Below, one piece after another: positions 23,336 through 34,352 of a DNA stretch of 64,000 bases; position 1 is the stretch's first letter; each line of letters starts with the position of its first letter. Source of the DNA: Typha latifolia (taxonomy: Eukaryota; Streptophyta; Magnoliopsida; Poales; Typhaceae). The stretch covers positions 4,601,209 to 4,665,208 of the forward strand of contig CM034100.1 in NCBI GenBank assembly GCA_019914945.1, written 5' to 3'. Below the pieces are notes generated by a model. The model saw nothing but the letters and a program-made list of their open reading frames with translations. It was not told the origin of the DNA and ran no database searches. Made by a program: the position numbers and the translations under genes.

Positions 23336-26300
23336 TATGTGACATGAATAGGAAAACTCTGATTCATTCCCATGAGAATAAGTATAAATACATGTACGGT
23401 TATGGTAGGTTATCCCTCAGGTACAACATAAGAGTATATACATTAACACCCCCGTTCAAACTCAAGGTGGATCAAACACAAGGAGTTCGCCGATTAGATA
23501 CATAAAATGTGTAGTGGGATGCAATTTAATGAAGAAATCAACTATCTGCTTCATAGATGATATATAAGGAAGATTGATAGTGCTAGCTAGAAACTGATGT
23601 CGAACAAAATGATAGTCTACCTCAATATGTTTTGTTCTCTCATGGAATACAAGATTGCTTGCAAATTGTATAGCACTCTTGTTATCACAATAAAGAGCAG
23701 TGGGCATAGTATTGATATGCTAATATCTCCCAATAGATGGCGAAGAGAATAATTTCCTTAGAAGTAGTGGACATGGTTCTATACTTTACTTCAGTACTAA
23801 AGAGAGATAATATCTTGCTTCTTGCTCCTCCATGAGATAAGAGAGTCACTAAGGAACACACATAATGCAGTGGTAGAACAACTAGTGGTAGGATCACTAG
23901 CCTAATCAGCATCGGAATAAGCACGAAGAACAAGAGATGAATGAGCATACATCAATAAAAAGCGAATAATAGTTCCTCGCATATATCTGAGAATTTGAAG
24001 TAGTGTTGCATAATGAGTAGATCGTGGGCTGCCACAAACTGACTAACTATACTCACAATATGAAAAATATTTGGTCTGGTGATGCATAAATACACAAGTT
24101 GTCCAACAAGCTGTTTGTATCTAATTGGATTTATCAATGACACTCTTTTTGTAGGACGAAGCTTCACACGAAGCTCAAGAGGTGTATCAGCTGTCCGATC
24201 ATCGCATATAGTTGTCGATTGATCAAATCAGAAACATACTTTTGTTGAGATACAAGTATGCCTCTCTCACTGTGAGCAATCTCAAGACTAAGAAAATAAT
24301 GCAGGTGACCCAAATCCTTCATCTGAAAGTGCTGAGACAGATGTTTCTGTAGTGACTTGATAGCAATTGAATTATCACCTATAATAATCATGTCACTTAT
24401 ATAAAGTATTAGAATAATACGTCCCTACGGAGAAATATGCGTAAACATAGAATGATCATGATCACTCTCAACAAAACCAACCTTAGTCATCACTCAACGA
24501 AACCGCTCAAACCAAGCATGAGGTGCCTGTTTGAGATCAAAGATGGCATGCTGAAGGCGACAAACATGGGACAAAGGAATAGACAATCCCGGTGCTACAT
24601 ATAAACTGTTTCCATCAAATCACCATAAAGAAAAATATTCTTTACATCCATTTAATACAAAGGCCAGCTACTGCAAAAAGAGTATGAACAGTAGTCATCT
24701 GAGCCACATGGGCAAATGTCTCTTGATAATCAATGCCACACTCTTAGGTGAAACCTCTGGTAACAAGACGAGTTTTATGTTGCTCAATAGATCCATTAGA
24801 TCATCTCTTGATTTTGTAAACTCATTTACAACTAACAGGTTCAATGCCATTTGGTAGAGGAACAACATCCCATGTCTGAGTGCATGCAAAGCCTGAAACT
24901 TCTCATCCATAGCATGTTGCCACTTAGGATAGACAATAGGCTCTTGATAAGAATTAGGCTCATGATTTGCGTGAAGAGCTGTCAGAAAGGTGTAAACCTT
25001 TGAAAAATATCGTGCAACATTAATAAATCAATATCTCTGAGGAGAATGATGCTCACGCTGAGATTGGCGAGGACCCACAGTACCAGCTGGAGGAGAAGGT
25101 GTAGAAGGTGGAGTAGAAGATGAAATAGGAGGAACAAGAGGGGAAGAAGATGATGGAGGTACATGAATAACCTGCAGAGAGTACACTTGAGTGATAGGAT
25201 GATAAGGGAGAGAATCATTAGGACATCCAATAAGAGACTCCTCAGGAGAATATGAAGTGGGGACTGCATCAAGAGGAGACTAAGGAGAGGATGTTGAAGA
25301 TGGAGGCTCAAGAAAAGTGAGGTCCTTAGACTCATGAGATTAATTAAGAATATCCTTTAGAAAAGCGACATGACGAGCAATATGCGGTCGACGAGTCGAG
25401 AAATCATAGCATCGATAACTTTGTGTTCATAACTATTTATGAGAAGAATACATCGCACAGATCGAGCGGACAACTTGTCATACTCATGAGCAGGTAGCAA
25501 TACAAAGCAAGTACATCCAAAAACACGAAGAATATTATAATCTGGTTTAACAGACAAAAGAATCTCATGAGGAGTGCGATCTTGTAGGCAAGAGAAGGTG
25601 TGAGATAAATAAGGTTAATAGAAGTCAAGAGAGCTTCTGCCCAAAAGGAACGAGAGACATATGAACTAAGAATGAGAGCACGCGTAGTCTCTAAGATATG
25701 ACGATGTTTTTGTTTTGTTACACCATTTTGCTCGTGAATGTAGGGACAAGACTGTTGAAAAATGGTGCCATGAGAATGGAGAATGGAACTCATAATAGTA
25801 GAGATATACTCTCGAGCACAATTAGACTTGGAAACCGTAATGTGTTTGTGAAACTGAATGTGAATCATAAATGTAAAAAATTGATAAACTTGGGGGGATC
25901 TCTGAGCGACGATGAATGAGATAAACCCAAGTATATCTAGAGAAGTCATCAATGAAACTCACACAATACAGATATTAATGAAGCTCACATAATACTCAAT
26001 GAAACTCACACAATAGAGAAAGCCTCAAAACTGCTGGCAAACTGCAAAGGAAAAAAGGTCTCCAATGCCTGTAACTCACGCCAAAAATCTTGCATGTGAC
26101 TATAGAAATGCTGGATGGGTCGTTCGCCCTATTGAGCTGTTTAAGCACTAGATAGAAGGTGATATTCTCGAGTACCACTAGATTCGACCAAACGAGATCG
26201 AAGATGGCACCAAAGATCAGCTGCAGTGATAAATCAAATAAAATCAGGACGAAGAACTTTATTAATAGAGACAATTAAATATGTCCGAACACGACTATCA

Positions 26301-27249
26301 CGAGCCTTCCAAGTGGCATGCTCTTTGGAGTCATTGGAGAGCATAACACTGGATTTGTCAGGATGAATAGAGAGATCATGACCATTAAGTGCTCCTTTTG
26401 CAGTAGTAGACCAATATTGCAAATCAACAACAGTTACAAGCATAAAATCAGTTGTAGAAGGAAGATAATCACGAATTGTATTAGAATTAGCTATCGGAAG
26501 TGGTAGCAGATTTAATAGCAAGTTCACCAAGAAGCTTTGTTGAATCAATTAATTATTGGTTGGATCAAACTTCATGCGGCAGCAATAAATTGTGACTTGC
26601 AGAAATTCTGTTTGGCTATGTAGGGAGTTTGGGTTTTCGTAGGTGAACAGAATGACCTCCACGAGCAAGGCGACACACAGCCGCTAGAGTTGGAGTTAAG
26701 TGATCGCTGGCAATGGCAGCGTCAAGGAATCGTCGGAGTTGGCAAACCTCTCCAATTAGGAGCTTGAGTCGATGGTGTCAATGGAGATCCGATCCAGAGA
26801 AGGGCCGGAGTCGATGGATTCGATGGCGGTGTCGACAGAGACCTTGATGGCGGCAAGGCATCGAAGGAGATGAAGCTCACAGTGGCGAGGCGTTGATGAA
26901 ATGGATTCGACGATGGCGTTGACTGAAACCTTGCGCTCGAGCTATGAAGTTGACGACAGCGTCGATGGAGACCTTGTGCTGTCGCTCGAGTTGTGGAGCG
27001 GATGGCGGCAAGGTGTCGATGAGTGTGAAGGCTTTTGACTCCGTCCGTCGGGGAGATTGATCGATGATGAGTTCACGAAGGGGTTCACAGATGATAACCC
27101 TAGGTATGAACTCTGATACCATGTGATGAATAGGAAAACTTTGATCCATTCTCATTGAGAATAAGTATAAATACATGTATATATAGGGTAGGTTATCCCT
27201 CAGGTACTACGTAGCCCTCAGGTACTACGTAGGAATATATACATTAACA
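23336..27249 (-). mobile_element. Degenerate Ty1/copia LTR retrotransposon with short LTRs
   Basis: Element reads on the minus strand. LTRs: 27122-27249 (5', 128 bp) and 23338-23448 (3', 111 bp). The length difference is largely an 18-bp tandem duplication at 27197-27232 in the 5' copy. The LTR start TGTTAATGTATATA resembles that of short-LTR copia elements such as rice Tos17. Directly inside the 5' LTR is a primer-binding site TGGTATCAGAG (27111-27121) matching initiator Met tRNA. A G-rich polypurine tract abuts the 3' LTR. Coding remnants in order: gag (about 26560-26000), integrase (25950-25360), reverse transcriptase (about 24900-24000), RNase H (23950-23460). Frames are broken, the integrase catalytic Asp block is altered, and the RT motif YIDD reads YISD. 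ATATG occurs at 23331-23335 and 27250-27254 as a candidate 5-bp target duplication. Non-functional. Confidence 0.88.
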
Positions 27250-27351
27250 ATATGAAAAGCTTTTTGTGCAAACAAGGACAAACATACAATTCACGTTCAC
27301 CAAAGCTACGTCCTATGTTATGTTCTTGAATTAAGAGGGAATTAGGTTGGG

Positions 27352-29521
27352 TGTTTGGATTGAAGGTAGCTTGTTAATGGTGGTGGAAGGAGGTGAATGT
27401 GGGGTGAACGTGGAGATGGAGATGTATGCGAGTTAGTGAATAGATAGGACGAAGAGGGAGAAGGGGTTGCTCCTAGAAGAAGTAGGGCGACGATAGAAGA
27501 AGGGAAGGGTCTAGCAGGCATCGGCTAGGGGTCGACGGGAAGGTTAGGGCACGAGGAGGAAAAGAGAAGAGAGGAAGAGAGATAGAGAGAAAGAAGATTT
27601 ATTCAAAGCTAATCTTACTTGGGTGCACTCCACAGTACTTAGAGGCTACCCAATTGATCAAAATAATTAAAGAAACTCTAAACCAATGCATCCTCGCCGT
27701 GGTGTGTTTGAATAGGCTTGAACTCGACAGAAAGCCTTATTCTTCAAACAAAATTTATTCCTTCTGATACAACGTGGTTCAACCCTAGTCACATCAAATC
27801 TGATAATGGGCTTTAAGGCGGGTGCCGTCGTCGATAGTCACATCAAATTCGATAGTGGGCTTGGTCTTGAGTCCTATACTCCGTACCAATCTCTCGCCAA
27901 GAATTTATGCGTGCTTCCCGTGTCAATGAGTATATGCACACACTGCTTCCGAACGAGCCCATCCGCCCATAAGGTCTTTGGGGCGCTAGAGCTAGGGTAT
28001 GCGTGCATCGAGATCTCGGCCTGCATATCCTCCTCCACTATCTCCTCAAACTCCTCTTTGACTACCCTATTTGTGACATCCCCCTCCCCCTCAGCCTCGT
28101 CATCACAGTCGTCAATCAACATGACACTGTCTGTAGCCTTGGTGCAACGATGCTCCAGTGTGCAGCGCTCGTCGCACCAAAAGCACAAATCCTTGGCTAG
28201 TTTTTCATCCACCCTCGCTCGTGACAAGGATCGACCTTAGGTTGCGTGCCTTTTCCTCTGAATCCGGCCATTGGTCTCGGTGTACCTCGCTGCCCCAAGG
28301 TGGACGCCGGTGGTCCTGGTATGGAGCTGCAGCCGCTAGTTGTGGGCGTCGTCTGCGACATATACCGGCCGTCTTTCGACATCTAACTCGTCCTCATAGC
28401 CCTTTTCAAAGCAGTATACTTCTGTTCCATCCTTGTGACAATCTCAACGGCCTCCATCAAAATTTGCTATTGCATGGAATAGACGTCGGCTTTTATCTCC
28501 TCATGCAGCCCTGCCAAAAATGTGCTCTTCAACGCTTCTTGCGGCTACCTTGGAAAGCAACGACTACTGAGGCACTCAAAATCTTTTTGATATGTTGCCA
28601 TAGTAGTCTTTTGTGTCAATTTGGCGAGGTTAGCACCATAATCTTTATATCCAACAATCCCAAACTGTTGAGCTAATGCAAAAGTGAATGCCGTCCAATT
28701 GTCGAATGGTTGATGGGCGTTTACCGATTGGTGCCAATGTAAGGTTGCATCCTCCAAATGAAAACTCACAATAGGTACCTTAGCTTCTTCCGGCGTGCCA
28801 TGGCATGAAAAGTACTGTTCGACGTAAAATATCCAATCAATAGGATTATCTCCATTAAACTTTTGATATTCCAGCCGAGTGGGTCGTTTGCGGATGCCAT
28901 AGTTGCGCCCGTTGTCTAATAGGTGCTGCATCCTCACTGCTGTGTGGATTGAAGGTAGCTCATTAATGGTGGTGGAAGGAGGTGAATGTGGGGTGAACGT
29001 GGAGATGGAGATGCGCGTGAGTTAGTGAATAGATAGGACGTGGAGGAAGAAAGGGTCACTCCTAGAAGAAGTAGGGCGGCGACAAAAGAAGGGAAGGGTC
29101 TAGCCGGCATCGACTAGGGATCGACGGGAAGGTTAGGGCACGAGGAGGAAGAGAGAAGAGAGGAAGAGAGATAGAGAGAAAGAAGATTCATTTAAAGCTA
29201 ATCCAACTTGGGTGCACTCCACAATACTTAGTGGCTATCCAATTGACCAAAATAATTAAAGAAACCGTAAAACAATGCATCCTCTTCGAGGCCCGTTCGA
29301 ATGGGCCCGAGGCCGTCATAATGTGCAAAACCCGTTCGCATGTAGCTGTTCGGACGGCGCGTTCGAATGAGCCCGAGGCCGTTTGAATGCACAAAACTTG
29401 TTCTCTGTTTGTGCAAACGTGTGCAAGCGTTCGAACGACGCGTTTGAACGCACCCCGACAAAAAACCTTATTCTTCAAACAAAATTTATTCCTTCCGATA
29501 CAACTTGATCCAGCCCTAGTT
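27352..29521 (-). mobile_element. Ty3/gypsy gag-protease remnant between direct repeats
   Basis: On the minus strand, a gag piece (28937-28545) has the capsid-like block DWIFYVEQYFSCHGTPEEAK...LEDATLHWHQ. It is followed by a CCHC-like CFWCDERCTLEHRC and a retropepsin start with LIDTGSTHKF (about 28376-27874). There is no reverse transcriptase, RNase H or integrase. Direct repeats flank it: 27352-27789 (438 bp) and 28941-29521 (581 bp). The larger copy contains an extra array of about 180 bp. The repeats may be LTRs or duplicated 5' leaders: a TTGTATCAGAAGG sequence at the repeat edge resembles a primer-binding site, and gag starts only 4 bp from the other edge. A non-autonomous or deleted element. 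Confidence 0.7.
29284..29460. repeat. Second CGTTCGAA-type array inside a gypsy direct repeat
   Basis: Repeated CCCGTTCGAATGGGCCCGAGG-type words, GTTCGAACGACGCGTTTGAACGC and variants. The array occupies the position where the other direct repeat has only a short GTGTTTGAATAGGC stub (about 27700-27730). It shares the TTCGAA/GAACG core and GC richness of the array at 12268-12520. Confidence 0.65.
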
Positions 29522-30600
29522 GTATTATCCTCCTTATGTTTAAAGATCTAATGCCCCTACAATTGAATCCTATTGAACAAGTTGGAAAAGATATCTACTT
29601 TTCTATGAACAATGTGAATATATTATAGTTAGAACATCTCCTATTATGCTGCAACCTTTTCTGAGATGCCCTATCCATTTCCCGGTTCCATTTTTATTGA
29701 AATTTCGGTGCATTAATGGATATAGTTCTCACATTGTTGAACCTTAGAGCATTATGGGTAAACCTTGTTTGGTCTAAACAAAAACTATGTTTCATTATTC
29801 AGTTGCAGTTAAGAATTCAAAGATAGACTTGTTGAGGGTCAATGTTTCCTCAAGATATTAATTGATCTGTTTCAGTCCATTTGAGCTGATCTTTGTGACA
29901 AGACTTTGTTTCTTTAAGTAGCTAAATGCAGCGGTACAGATTCTGTATTTAATTTTTTATAAAGTGGAAGACGTACCATTAAATGACAACAAATCTTCCT
30001 TCACTGTGCTGCCTATCTACAGTATCCTTATTGTACTGAGTACCGGCATTTTATTCTCTTGCATTGGTGGAGAAAATCTGGATTTTGAACTATGATCTAT
30101 TTAAAATTTTAATACTCATGACCTCATCAGAGGCTTCTTGAAGGCTCTAAATGAATCTTACATCGTGATTTTTTTGTCGGGCATTTTTAGTGGAACTTTC
30201 TACATAAAGAAAGCGTTTTGACTTAGGATGTTATGCTCCTTCTAGTATGTAATAATTCTAGCCAATGGTAGTGAAAGCTTTGAAGGTCAGGATATGGACT
30301 TGAGAACCATACTTGCCGAAAATATCTCTACCCAAAATTAAAGTTGTCTCAGGAAGAAACAAGTGGGATCATTTCCACCTTACAGTAGATTGGCTGGAAA
30401 TATCTCTGCACAAAATAGTAAGAAGATCAGCAAGAACATTGGTGTTCCTAAACAGAATGGAAGCGCCTAGGCGACCATTAGTGGCAAGCCAGTTAGCTGT
30501 CTGATTGCATTTGCAGTAAGCGTGGATAAGCAAGACAGTTTGAAATTTAGAGATAAGGTGAGCAATATCTTCTATTATATGAGCAATGCGCTAGGGATAT
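29522..30600 (+). other. Leader-intron sequence without recognised element
   Basis: AT-rich, no coding similarity or clear repeat seen. Confidence 0.4.
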
Positions 30601-30620
30601 CGCTCAATACTGAGCATCCA

Positions 30621-32063
30621 CTAAAGAGAAGTGGAATCAACTTCAGCAATGAGGTGATAGATGTGGAGGTCGGCAACCATTTGAAATCCAAGGAGGAAGG
30701 CAGTGGCTTCAGTTGTTAATGCATCAATACAACTAAGAGGGGCTGACCGGGCTGCAATAAGACGGCCAAGGTGATCGTGAAGAATAGGGCCAGTGCCACC
30801 TTGGCTGGAGGCAGCTTCAAAAGCCTCATCAGAATTCAACTTGACAAGATCCCGAGGCAACAAAGACCAGGAGCAAGAAACAGTAGAAGAGATTTCATTA
30901 CTGGGCTTGACAGTCTTGGCAAGTTAATCCTGCGTCACTAGTCGTGGCAGCAGAGGAAGGCTTAGTGCAGATGGATCGACATTTGGAGCCTTCCACAACT
31001 GCCAGAAGGCATTAACTGTAGAGGCATGCACAAAACCAATAGACCCAAAAATAGGAGCATGTCATCAGCCGTCAACCAGTCACCAGTAAGCTAAGCCTCA
31101 GAGAAAGAGAATTGAAAACCCAAAGTGGTCATGGAAAAATCCCAAAATTGCCGAGCATGAGTACATGAAATGAAGAGATGGGAGGGATCCTCTACCTCAC
31201 AAATGTAGTCTTAACAACAGGGATTAGGGAGATATTGATGAAGCAGAGCAATGGCTAGTAGGCATTATCCGACATCTTGCGCGTTGCCACGAAGGCAGCC
31301 TTCTCAGAGCTAATGTTGGACGGTAGATAGACGGTAGACAGCATTACACAAGAAAATAGGTCGAAAATCATGGACCCTAGTGGGAGACTCCTTGAGAATG
31401 AGTGCAACATAAGTTTGAGACTAGACAACCAGGAAGTTGCCACTAGTTTGGAATAATACCAGGGCCTTCACAACTGATGGGCCTAACAAATCCCAATACT
31501 TATGGAAGAACTCAACTTGGTAGCCATCATGTCTTGGTCCTTTGAGAGGCACGAAGCAGAGAATTCGATGAATCTCCTTTGGGGTAAGGAGGGTCAAAAG
31601 CTTATCATAGCAAGAAGAAGGAAGAATATGTGAGGTAGGCAAGAAGTCCTAGGTAAGGTCAAGATTATCGGTGTGACTCCGGAGCTGGCAGTAAAAATTT
31701 AAGAATTCCGAGGAGATAAGATAATCAATTTGATTTCTACATCTATGAATGATAGTGGAAGTCTCAAAGAATCTAGTATTTAGATCACTCGAAGAGAGCC
31801 AACTAATCCTAGACTTAAGACTTCCACTTAGTGTCAATTTGATGCAGGATGGTCGAGTGATGATTGTACAAGGAATTGAGCTGCATGGAAGCATCACGGG
31901 CCAAGCCTTGGCTACCCTTAGTGTTGTCAAGCGTGAGGATTTTATTTTGGAGCACTTTGCCTTTGATGTTCTTAAGAAACAAGTCAACATCAAACATATT
32001 AGTAACAAGGGAAATGGTTGAGGATGAATTGTTAATAATATCATGAACAATAATATATTCCAT
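30621..32063 (-). mobile_element. Decayed L1-type LINE (ORF2 fragments)
   Basis: Minus-strand pieces in the expected order. The linker block RISWLSSSDLNTRFF with CRNQIDYL lies at about 31700-32063. The start of reverse transcriptase follows (about 31640-31255) with LKGPRHDGYQVEFFHKYW, a degenerate DFRPIS and EKAAFV. Next is a zf-RVT-like block (SHLFISCTHARQFW) near 31130-31200. Last is an RNase H-type end (VKLNSDEAF...GGTGPILHDHLGRL, 30863-30621). The catalytic YxDD part of RT is missing, so there is a large internal deletion. No poly-A tail was located. Confidence 0.75.
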
Positions 32064-34300
32064 TCAAATTAATTTAAAACAAAATGAATGACACTTTTGA
32101 AGAGATTAGAATCAAGCATATGCAAAATTAGTAATTAGAAATGTAAAAATTTATATATTAAGTTAAGAATTTAATATTAATATGTATTAATAAATAATAA
32201 AGAGCCTTAAGTTAATAAAACTGAGGAAATTAACTCGATAATGAATTTTCTTAGAGGCTCCATCGCAGAGTTCGGACCTAACCATTAATAGAGAAGCTAC
32301 GGGAACAACAAAACCTAAGACTACAAAATATGCATGTGGTTCGAGCTAGTGTGAGTAAGGTGGCTTACCTTACCATCTCACTCATGAGTAGTCACAAGGG
32401 TTCTATCCAAATGGTACCAAATATGCCTATTTCGAGTTGGTTATTATGCCAGGTGAAAGTAGGATTGGCAAAACCAAATCTATTAGAGAATAATTGGAGA
32501 TAAATTTCTAGAAAGACAACCGCCAGAGACTAGGAGAACGAGACTTCTCATTTACTCTCAAATGGGCCAACGATGGAAATATAATCTCCTAAGCACGTCC
32601 AAGGAATTATAATCTCTTAAGCACATCGAACGAAAGAATTCCATAATCCAATTTTTGATATCTTTTGAGATGCGTCATGATAATTCCAAACGGCACAATT
32701 CATTGATCACTAGTGGAGGTGTCCATGTCTTGTGACAAGTTTGCCGATCCCTCTTTGTGATTTTTCTTGGCTGTAGTTTTGGCTTTAGAGCTATCCATTT
32801 GATTCTTCATGACAAATTCTCTAGCGATAACCAATGCCACTTCTGCCCATTTCCTCGCCAAGATGGTGTTGAGGCGAGGAACAGATGTCAAGACTATAAA
32901 AGTCCATGACTTCAGCTGTCAGATCAGAGATAGACATGACAAATTGGCTTCTACCTAGTAAAGTAGCCTCAATTTTGGCAGCAAGGACTGATAATAGTGC
33001 GTTACAAACCATGACCTCCATGGCCACTTGATGAGTCAAAGAGGGAGCTAGCAGGTTGTTGTCCCTTAGGCAAGAGAGGGCTTAGAGGGGTGCCTTTTGA
33101 TCTATTGATAACGATGAGGGGACATGAGAAGTTTCCTACCCTTCAGTAAGGAGAGGAGCAATAGAGAGGATATAGAGAAAGGAGTCTATTTCACACTGGT
33201 GGTCACCAATGCTGGGTTTTTGACTAGATAGCATGGAAATCACAGAAGCAATGCTAGCGATTTTATATGAGTTGATGTTGACGTAGCTCACCTCACTATG
33301 TGCACGGGCAATAGAGATTTGAGTAGTGACAAGAAGATGGGAAACAACTATCCCTTTTTTAGAGGAAATCTTAGCTGTTGTGGAGATGTGATTAAGATTT
33401 TGATGGATGTTAGAGGATCCTTCTTTTACCTATTTTTTGCTTACCTTTCTAGATTTTGGTGACTACAATAGGTCGATGCGATTGTGTGCTATTTTGATCT
33501 TTCACTTCCATAAAGTGAGGGTATTGATTATTGTTGTTTGTAGATCTGTTAGACCTACCGTTGCCTTTGTTACCAATCAGGTTTAGGGTCTTAAATCAGT
33601 GCAAGTCAAAGCAAGTGGCCAGCTCGGCCATTCCACGCCTAGGAGCATGAATCCAAGGGCCAAGGAGCGAATCCTCTTTCTGCATATCAGAATGAGTGTA
33701 ACGTTCAACTTGAGGGGAAGGGGGGGTGTGGGGTGGGCAGAGGTGCTCTGGCTAATATCTACATTCCTAGCAGCTTTTGTCATAGGAATATACACAGGAG
33801 CAGAAGCCCTGTGTTCAGATTCCTCGGTAAAGGCTAGGGACTTTGGTCAAGGCCCTAGAAACATGGTTCTCGAAATCAATCAATCCCGAGTCAAATCAGT
33901 CGTATTTGGATTGGGACCAGCCATAACTAATTCTAATTCGAACCTGAAACCAGTCTAGTGAGATTGCTTTTGGTTTGGGATCAACTAATTTCGGCAGGAT
34001 TGGCTAGATTGGCCAATCGGTATAGTTGAAACTAAATTTTTTTAAGATTCATTTTGAATCTAATAGGTATCTAACCTATAGTTAATATTTTTAGCTGCCT
34101 TCTTTTCAAATTTTTAATTTTTATCCTCTATCTATCTCATGCACTCTCTTCCCACCCCTTACACTTTATCGAGCTCATCTGACGACCGATCTGGTGAGTC
34201 CTTCTAGATATTCTGTACTTTGGTGAACTCGGGTGAGTTTATTTTTTTCTTATTTCTCTTCTCTCTTTCTCACTTACTTTTTAAGTTCCCTTCTCTTATT
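32064..34300 (+). other. Leader-intron sequence, possible LINE-related left-over
   Basis: Minus-strand frames at 32700-33039 are short and Lys/Ser-rich and might be LINE 5' sequence, but nothing identifies them. The rest is unassigned. Confidence 0.3.
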
Positions 34301-34352
34301 CTATAGAACAACAATAAAGAGAGGAATCTCTCTCTTCACTGTTGTTCTATAG
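34301..34352. repeat. Short perfect-looking hairpin, 23-bp arms
   Basis: Arms 34301-34323 (CTATAGAACAACA...) and 34330-34352 are reverse complements with two mismatches and a 6-nt loop. Confidence 0.7.

Noticed and set aside
27806..28676. Plus-strand frames of 144 and 172 residues
   Set aside because: They lie opposite the gypsy gag-protease, which has clear domain motifs on the minus strand.
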